From contig JARCOQ010000110.1 of the NCBI GenBank assembly GCA_029207755.1, forward strand, positions 161,861 through 225,860: a stretch of DNA of 64,000 nucleotides, given 5' to 3'. The position numbers were made by a program, and so were the translations under genes. Shown here piece by piece: positions 59,001 through 64,000 of the stretch (the first letter of the stretch is position 1; each line of letters opens with the position of its first letter). Origin of the DNA: Chamaea fasciata (Eukaryota; Chordata; Aves; Passeriformes; Sylviidae). Under the pieces are notes generated by a model, which made no database searches, was not told the DNA's origin, and was given only the letters and a program-made list of their open reading frames with translations.

Positions 59001-62000
59001 AGCTTGCATCTGGAAGAAGTCCTGTTCCGTTCGGGATTGTAGGTGCACAGAGCCGGGTGCCCAGCAGAGGGAGTTGGGAACAAAGGATGGCCTGTTTCCA
59101 GGGGTAAGTAAAGTCAGCTGCCCAGGTGCCTGATGTCAGTTTGTAGGAGGCCCTTGGCCCTCCAAGGGAAGCAAGTCTTCTAGTTTGTGGCAGCTTGCAT
59201 CTGGAAGAAATCCTGTTCCGTTTAGGATCGGAGGTGGCTGAAGCCGGGTGCCCGGCAGAGGCAGTTGGGAACAAAGGATGGCCTGTTTCCAGGGGTAAGT
59301 AAAGTCAGCTGCCCAGGTGCCTGATGTCAGTTTGCAGATGGCAATTGTTCCTCCATGGGAAGCCAGGCTTCCAGCTTGTGGCAGCTTGCATCTGGAAGAA
59401 GTACTGTTCCGTTTGGGATTGTAGGTGGCCGAAGCCAGGTGCCCGGCAGAGGGAGTTGGGCACAAAGGATGGCCTGTTTCCAGGGGTAAGTAAAGTCAGC
59501 TGCCCAGGTGCCTGATGTCAGTTTGTAGGAGGGCTTTGGCCCTCCAAGGGAAACTAGTCTTCCAGTTTGTGGCAGCTTGCATCTGGAAGAAATCCTGTTC
59601 CATTCGGGATTGTAGGTGGTCGAGGCCAGGTGCCCAGCAGAGAGAGTTGGGCACAAATGATGGCCTGTTTCCAGGGGTAAGTAAAGTCAGCTGCCCAGGT
59701 GCCTGATGTCAGTTTGTAGGAGGCCTTTGGCCCTCCAAGGGAAGCCAGCCTTCCAGCTTGTGGCAGCTTGCATCTGGAAGAAATCCTGTTCTGTTTGGGA
59801 TTGGAGGTGGCCGAGGCATGCTGCCCGGCAGAGGGAGTTGGGCACAAAGGATGGCCTGTTTTTAGGGGTAAGTAAAGTCAGCTGCCCAGGTGCCTGATGT
59901 CAGTTTGTAGGAGGCCTTTGGCCCTCCATGGGAAGCCAGGCTTCCTGCTTGTGGCAGCTTGCATCTGGAAGAAATCCTGTTCCGTTCGGGATTGTAGGTG
60001 CACGGAGGCGGGTGCCCAGCAGAGGGAGTTGGGAACAAAGAATGGCCTGTTTCCAGGGGTAAGTAAAGTCAGCTGCCCAGGTGCCTGATGTCAGTTTGTA
60101 GGAGGCCTTTGGCCCTCCAAGGGAAGCTAGTCTTCCAGTTTGTGGCAGCTTGCATCTGGAAGAAATCCTGTTCCGTTCGGGATTGTAGGTAGCCGTGGCC
60201 GGGTGCCTGGCAGAGGGAGTTGGGCAAAAAAGATGGCCTGTTTCCAGGGGTAAGTAAAGTCAGCTGCCCAGGTGCCTGATGTCAGTTTGCAGGTGGCAAT
60301 TGTTCCTCCATGGGAAGCCAGGCTTCCTGCTTGTGGCAGCTTGCATCTGGAAGAAATCCTGTTCCGTTCGGGATTGTAGGTGGCCGGAGCCGGGTGCCCG
60401 GCAGAGGGAGTTGGGCACAAAGGATGGCCTGTTTCCAGGGGAAAGTAAAGTCAGCTGTCCAGGTGCCTGATGTCAGTTTGTAGGAGGCCTTTGGCCCTCT
60501 AAGGGAAGCAAGTTATCCAGTTTGTGGCAGCTTGCATCTGGAAGAAATCCTGACCCATTCGGGATTGTAGGTGGCCGAGGCCTCGTGCCTGGCTAAGGGA
60601 GTTGGGCACAAAGGATGGCCTGTTTCCAGGGGTAAGTAAAGTCAGCTGCCCAGGTGCCTGATGTCAGTTTGTAGGAGGCCTTTGGCCCTCCAAGGGAAGC
60701 AAGTCTTCCAGTTTGTGGCAGGTTGCATCGCGAAGAAATCCTGTTCCGTTCGGGATTGTAGGTGGCTGTAGCCGGGTGCCCGGCAGAGGGAGTTGGGAGC
60801 AAAAGATGGCCTGTTTTTAGGGGTAAGTAAAGTCAGCTGCCCAGGTGCCTGATGTCAGTTTGTAGGAGGCCTCTGGCCCTACATGCGAAGCCAGGCTTCC
60901 TGCTTGTGGCAGCTTGCATCTGGAAAAAATCCTGTTCCGTTCGGGATTGTAGGTGCACGGAGCCGGGTGCCCAGCAGAGGGAGTTGGGAACAAAGGATGG
61001 CCTGTTTCCAGGGGTAAGTAAAGTCAGCTGCCCAGGTGCCTGATGTCAGTTTGCAGATGGCAATTGTTCCTCCATGGGAAGCCAGGCTTCCAGCTTGTGG
61101 CAGCTTGCATCTTGAAGAAATTTTGTTCCGTTTGGGATCGTAGGTGGTCGAGGCCTGGTGCCTGGCTAAGGGAGTTGGGAACAAAGGATGGCCTGTTTCC
61201 AGGGGTAAGTAAAGTCAGCTGCCCAGGTGCCTGATGTCAGTTTGTAGGAGGCCTTTGGCCCTCCAAGGGAAGCTAGTCTTCCAGTTTGTGGCACCTTGCA
61301 TCTGGAAGAAATCCTGTTCTGTTTGAGATCGTAGGTGGCCGTGGCCAGGTGCCCGGCAGAGGGAGTTGGGCAAAAAGGATGGCCTGTTTCCAGGGGTAAG
61401 TAAAGTCAGGTGCCCAGGTGCCTTATGTCAGTGTGTAGGAGGCCTTTGGCCCTCCAAGGGAAGCAAGTCTTCCAGTTTGTGGCAGCTTGCATCTGGAAGA
61501 AATCCTGTTCCGTTTAGGATCGGAGGTGGCTGAAGCCGGGTGCCCGACAGAGGCAGTTGGGAACAAAGGATTGCCTGTTTCCAGGGGTAAGTAAAGTCAG
61601 CTGCCCAGGTGCCTGATGTCAGTTTGTAGGAGACCTTTGGCCATCCATGGGAAGCCAGGCTTCCTGCTTGTGGCTGCTTCCATCTGGAAGAAATCCTGTT
61701 CCGTTTCTGATTGTAGGTGGCCGAGGCCAGGTGCCCGGCAGAGGGAGTTGGGCACAAAGGATGGCCTGTTACAGAGGTAAGTAAAGACAGCTGTCCAGGT
61801 GCCTGATGTCAGTTTGTAGCAAGCCTTTGGCCATCTAAGGGAAGGTAGGCTTCCAGTTTGTGGCAGCTTGCATCTGGAAGAAATCCTGTTCCGTTTGGGA
61901 TCGTAGGTGGCCGAGGCCTGGTGCCCGGCTAAGGGAGTTGGGCACAAATGATGGCCTGTTTCCAGGGGTAAGTAAAGTAAGCAACCCAGGTGCCTGATGT

Positions 62001-63906
62001 CAGTTTGTAGGAGGCCTTTGGCCCTCCAAGTGAAGCAAGTCTTCCAGTCTGTGGCAGCTTGCATCGCGAAGAAATCCTGTTCCATTCCGGATTGTAGGTG
62101 GCCGAGGCCAGGTGCCCGGCAGAGGGAGTTGGACACAAAGAATGGCCTGTTTCCAGGGGTAAGTAAAGTCAGCTGCCCAGGTGCCTGATGTCAGTTTGTA
62201 GGAGGCCTTTGGCCCTCCAAGGGAAGCCAGCCTTCCAGCTTGTGGCAGCTTGCATCTGGAAGAAATCCTGACCCGTTCGGGATTGTAGGTGGCCGTGGCC
62301 AGGTGCCCGGCAGAGGGAGTTGGGCAAAAAGGATGGCCTGTTTCCAGGGGTAAGTAAAGTCAGCTGCCCAGGTGCCTGATGTCAGTTTGTAGGAGGCCTT
62401 TGGCCCTCCAAGGGAAGCCAGGATTCCAGCTTGTGGCAGCTTGCATCTGGAAGAAATCCTGTTCCGTTCGGGATTGTAGGTGGCCAAGGCCTGGCGCCCG
62501 GTTGAGGGAGTTGGGAAAAAAGGATGGCCTGTTTCCAGGGGCAAGTAAAGTTAGCTGCCCAGGTGCCTGGTGTCAGTTTGTAGGAGGACTTTGGCCCTCC
62601 AAGAGACGCAAGTCTTCCAGTTTGTGGCAGCTTGCATCTGGAAGAAATCCTGTTCCGTTTGGTATTGTAGGTGGCTGTAGCCGGGTGCCTGGCAGAGGGA
62701 GTTGGGAACAAAGGATGGCCTGTTTTTAGGGGTAAGTAAAGTCAGCTGCCCAGGTGCCTGATGTCAGTTTGTAGGAGAACTCTGGCCCTCCATGGGAAGC
62801 CAGGCTTCCAGCTTGTGGCAGCTTGCATCTGGAAGAAATCCTGTTCCGTTCGGGATTGTAGGTGCACAGAGCCGGGTGCCCAGCAGAGGGAGTTGGGAAC
62901 AAAGGATGGCCTGTTTCCAGGGGTAAGTAAAGTCAGCTGCCCAGGTGCCTGATGTCAGTTTGTAGGAGGCCTTTGGCCCTCCAAGGGAAGCAAGTCTTCT
63001 AGTTTGTGGCAGCTTGCATCTGGAAGAAATCCTGTTCCGTTTAGGATCGGAGGTGGCTGAAGCCGGGTGCCCGGCAGAGGCAGTTGGGAACAAAGGATGG
63101 CCTGTTTCCAGGGGTAAGTAAAGTCAGCTGCCCAGGTGCCTGATGTCAGTTTGCAGATGGCAATTGTTCCTCCATGGGAAGCCAGGCTTCCAGCTTGTGG
63201 CAGCTTGCATCTGGAAGAAGTACTGTTCCGTTTGGGATCGTAGGTGGCCGAGGCCTGGTGCTCGGCTAAGGGAGTTGGGAACAATGGATGGCCTGTTTCC
63301 AGGGGTAAGTAAAGTCAGCTGCCCAGGTGCCTGATGTCAGTTTGTAGGAGGCCTTTGGCCCTCCAAGGGAAGCAAGTCTTCCAGTTTGTGGCAGCTTGCA
63401 TCGCGAAGAAATCCTGTTCCGTTCGGGATTGTAGGTGGCCGAGGCCAGGTGCCCAGCAGAGGGAGTTGGGCACAAAGGATGGCCTGTTTCCAGGGGTAAG
63501 TAAAGTCAGCTGCCCAGGTGCCTGATGTCAGTTTGTAGGAGGCCTTTGGCCCTCCAAGGGAAGCTAGTCTTCCAGTTTGTGGCAGCTTGCATCTGGAAGA
63601 AATCCTGTTCCGTTCGTGATTGTAGGGGTCCGAGGCCAGGTGCCCAGCAGAGGGAGTTGGGCACAAATGATGGCCTGTTTCCAGGGGTAAGTAAAGTCAG
63701 CTGCCCAGGTGCCTGATGTCAGTTTGTAGGAGGCCTTTGGCCCTCCAAGGGAAGCAAGTCTTCCAGTTTGTGGCAGCTTGCATCTGGAAGAAATCCTGTT
63801 CCGTTTAGGATCGTAGGTGGCCGAAGCCTGGCGCCCGGCTGAGGGAGTTGGGAAGAAAGGATGGCCTGTTTCCAGAGGTAAGTAAAGTCAGCTGCCCAGG
63901 TGCCTG

Positions 63907-64000
63907 GTGTCAGTTTGTAGGAGGCCTTTGGCCCTCCAAGGGACGCAAGTCTTCCAGTTTGTGGCAGCTTGCATCTGGAAGAAATCCTGTTCCGTTCGGG
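63907..64000 (+). repeat. Partial monomer at right edge
   Basis: The last monomer begins with the GTGTCAG variant of the phase motif and is cut after 94 bases, so the array continues beyond the window. Its AAGGGACGCAAG stretch recalls the AAGAGACGCAAG of block C monomers at 56.3, 58.8 and 62.6 kb, which supports continuity with block C. Confidence 0.93.

Larger units (their letters stand above)
1..64000 (+). repeat. Satellite DNA array, 191-bp monomer, head to tail
   Basis: The entire window is one satellite repeated about 334 times in a single orientation. I phased monomers at the nearly invariant ATGTCAG. Starts fall at 139, 330, 521, 712, 903, 1093 and so on to 63907, at steps of 191 with occasional 190 or 192. 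No unrelated sequence, inversion or transposon interrupts it. Copies differ by scattered substitutions and belong to recognisable subtypes whose order is itself repeated (higher-order repeats). Satellites of this length and organisation are typical of centromeric or pericentromeric chromatin. The period equals that of zebra finch Tgut191A, but that identity is an inference from length, GC content and CpG decay, not from a sequence comparison. Confidence 0.97.
55705..64000 (+). repeat. Block C, diverged satellite family with 13- and 20-monomer periods
   Basis: Beyond 55705 the array no longer follows B. Typical variants are GTAGGTGCACGGAGCCGGG, GGCTGTAGCCGGG, AAGAGACGCAAG, TTTTTAGGGG and GACCCATTCGGG. 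Monomers from about 56130 to 58030 recur at offset 2483 (13 x 191): 56459/58942, 57032/59515, 57414/59897, 57796/60279. Monomers 58178 to about 59400 recur at offset 3819: 58178/61997, 58560/62379, 59324/63143. A further match runs from 55504 to about 56145 against 60470 to about 61110 at offset 4966. Several periods therefore interleave. No other sequence is present. Confidence 0.85.

Noticed and set aside
1..64000. CRISPR array
   Set aside because: The repeated unit is the whole 191 bp without unique spacers, and no cas-like gene is present. This is satellite DNA.
1..64000. Coding minisatellite of a mucin-like or zinc-finger gene
   Set aside because: A coding repeat keeps a length divisible by three. 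Here the monomer is 191 bp, and no Cys/His or Ser/Thr pattern persists in one frame.
1..64000. tRNA, rRNA or small RNA genes, and retroelement fragments
   Set aside because: No cloverleaf, A/B box pair, rRNA core or LTR/LINE/SINE-like segment was seen. Everything aligns to the monomer.

Overview
The whole 64,000-base window is one uninterrupted tandem satellite array. A monomer of about 191 bp repeats head to tail, always in the same orientation, for about 334 full copies plus a partial copy at each edge. I find no protein-coding gene, RNA gene, transposon, CRISPR array or single-copy sequence. The short open frames that can be read (63 codons on the plus strand, about 109 on the minus strand) are by-products of the repeat. 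Because 191 is not a multiple of three, the frame rotates at every monomer and no continuous coding frame can exist.

The organism is a eukaryote and most likely a vertebrate. The DNA is GC-rich (56% in a monomer I counted). CpG is depleted, and every CpG of the consensus is also found as TpG and CpA in other copies, the mark of cytosine methylation and deamination in the germline. The 191-bp period equals that of Tgut191A, the centromeric satellite of zebra finch, so a songbird centromere is my best guess. I do not remember that sequence well enough to confirm the match.

Layout: (1) 1-5673, left block with a degenerate 8-monomer period and a 3-monomer sub-repeat. (2) 5674-16748, family A higher-order repeats: a 16-monomer unit (3055 bp), a 20-monomer version carrying an internal 6-monomer duplication, and a shortened third version that runs into transition monomers. 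(3) 16749-27259, block B1, with an 11-monomer duplication (2100 bp) and a later 22-monomer self-match. (4) 27260-43283, return to family A, including a 30-monomer (about 5.7 kb) tandem duplication. From about 28.57 to 40.14 kb this region has a striking excess of private one-base indels. (5) 43284-55704, block B2, a near-identical second copy of B1, carrying an extra 2-monomer and an extra 8-monomer segment. (6) 55705-64000, block C, a more diverged family with GTGCAC-bearing monomers and 13- and 20-monomer periods.

The segment from about 12.9 to 27.26 kb is therefore repeated at about 40.2 to 55.70 kb, with offsets of 26.5 to 28.4 kb. The large differences between the copies are all whole numbers of monomers (3, 1, 2 and 8), as expected of unequal exchange in register. 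The array probably acts as centromeric or pericentromeric heterochromatin, but nothing in the sequence proves this.
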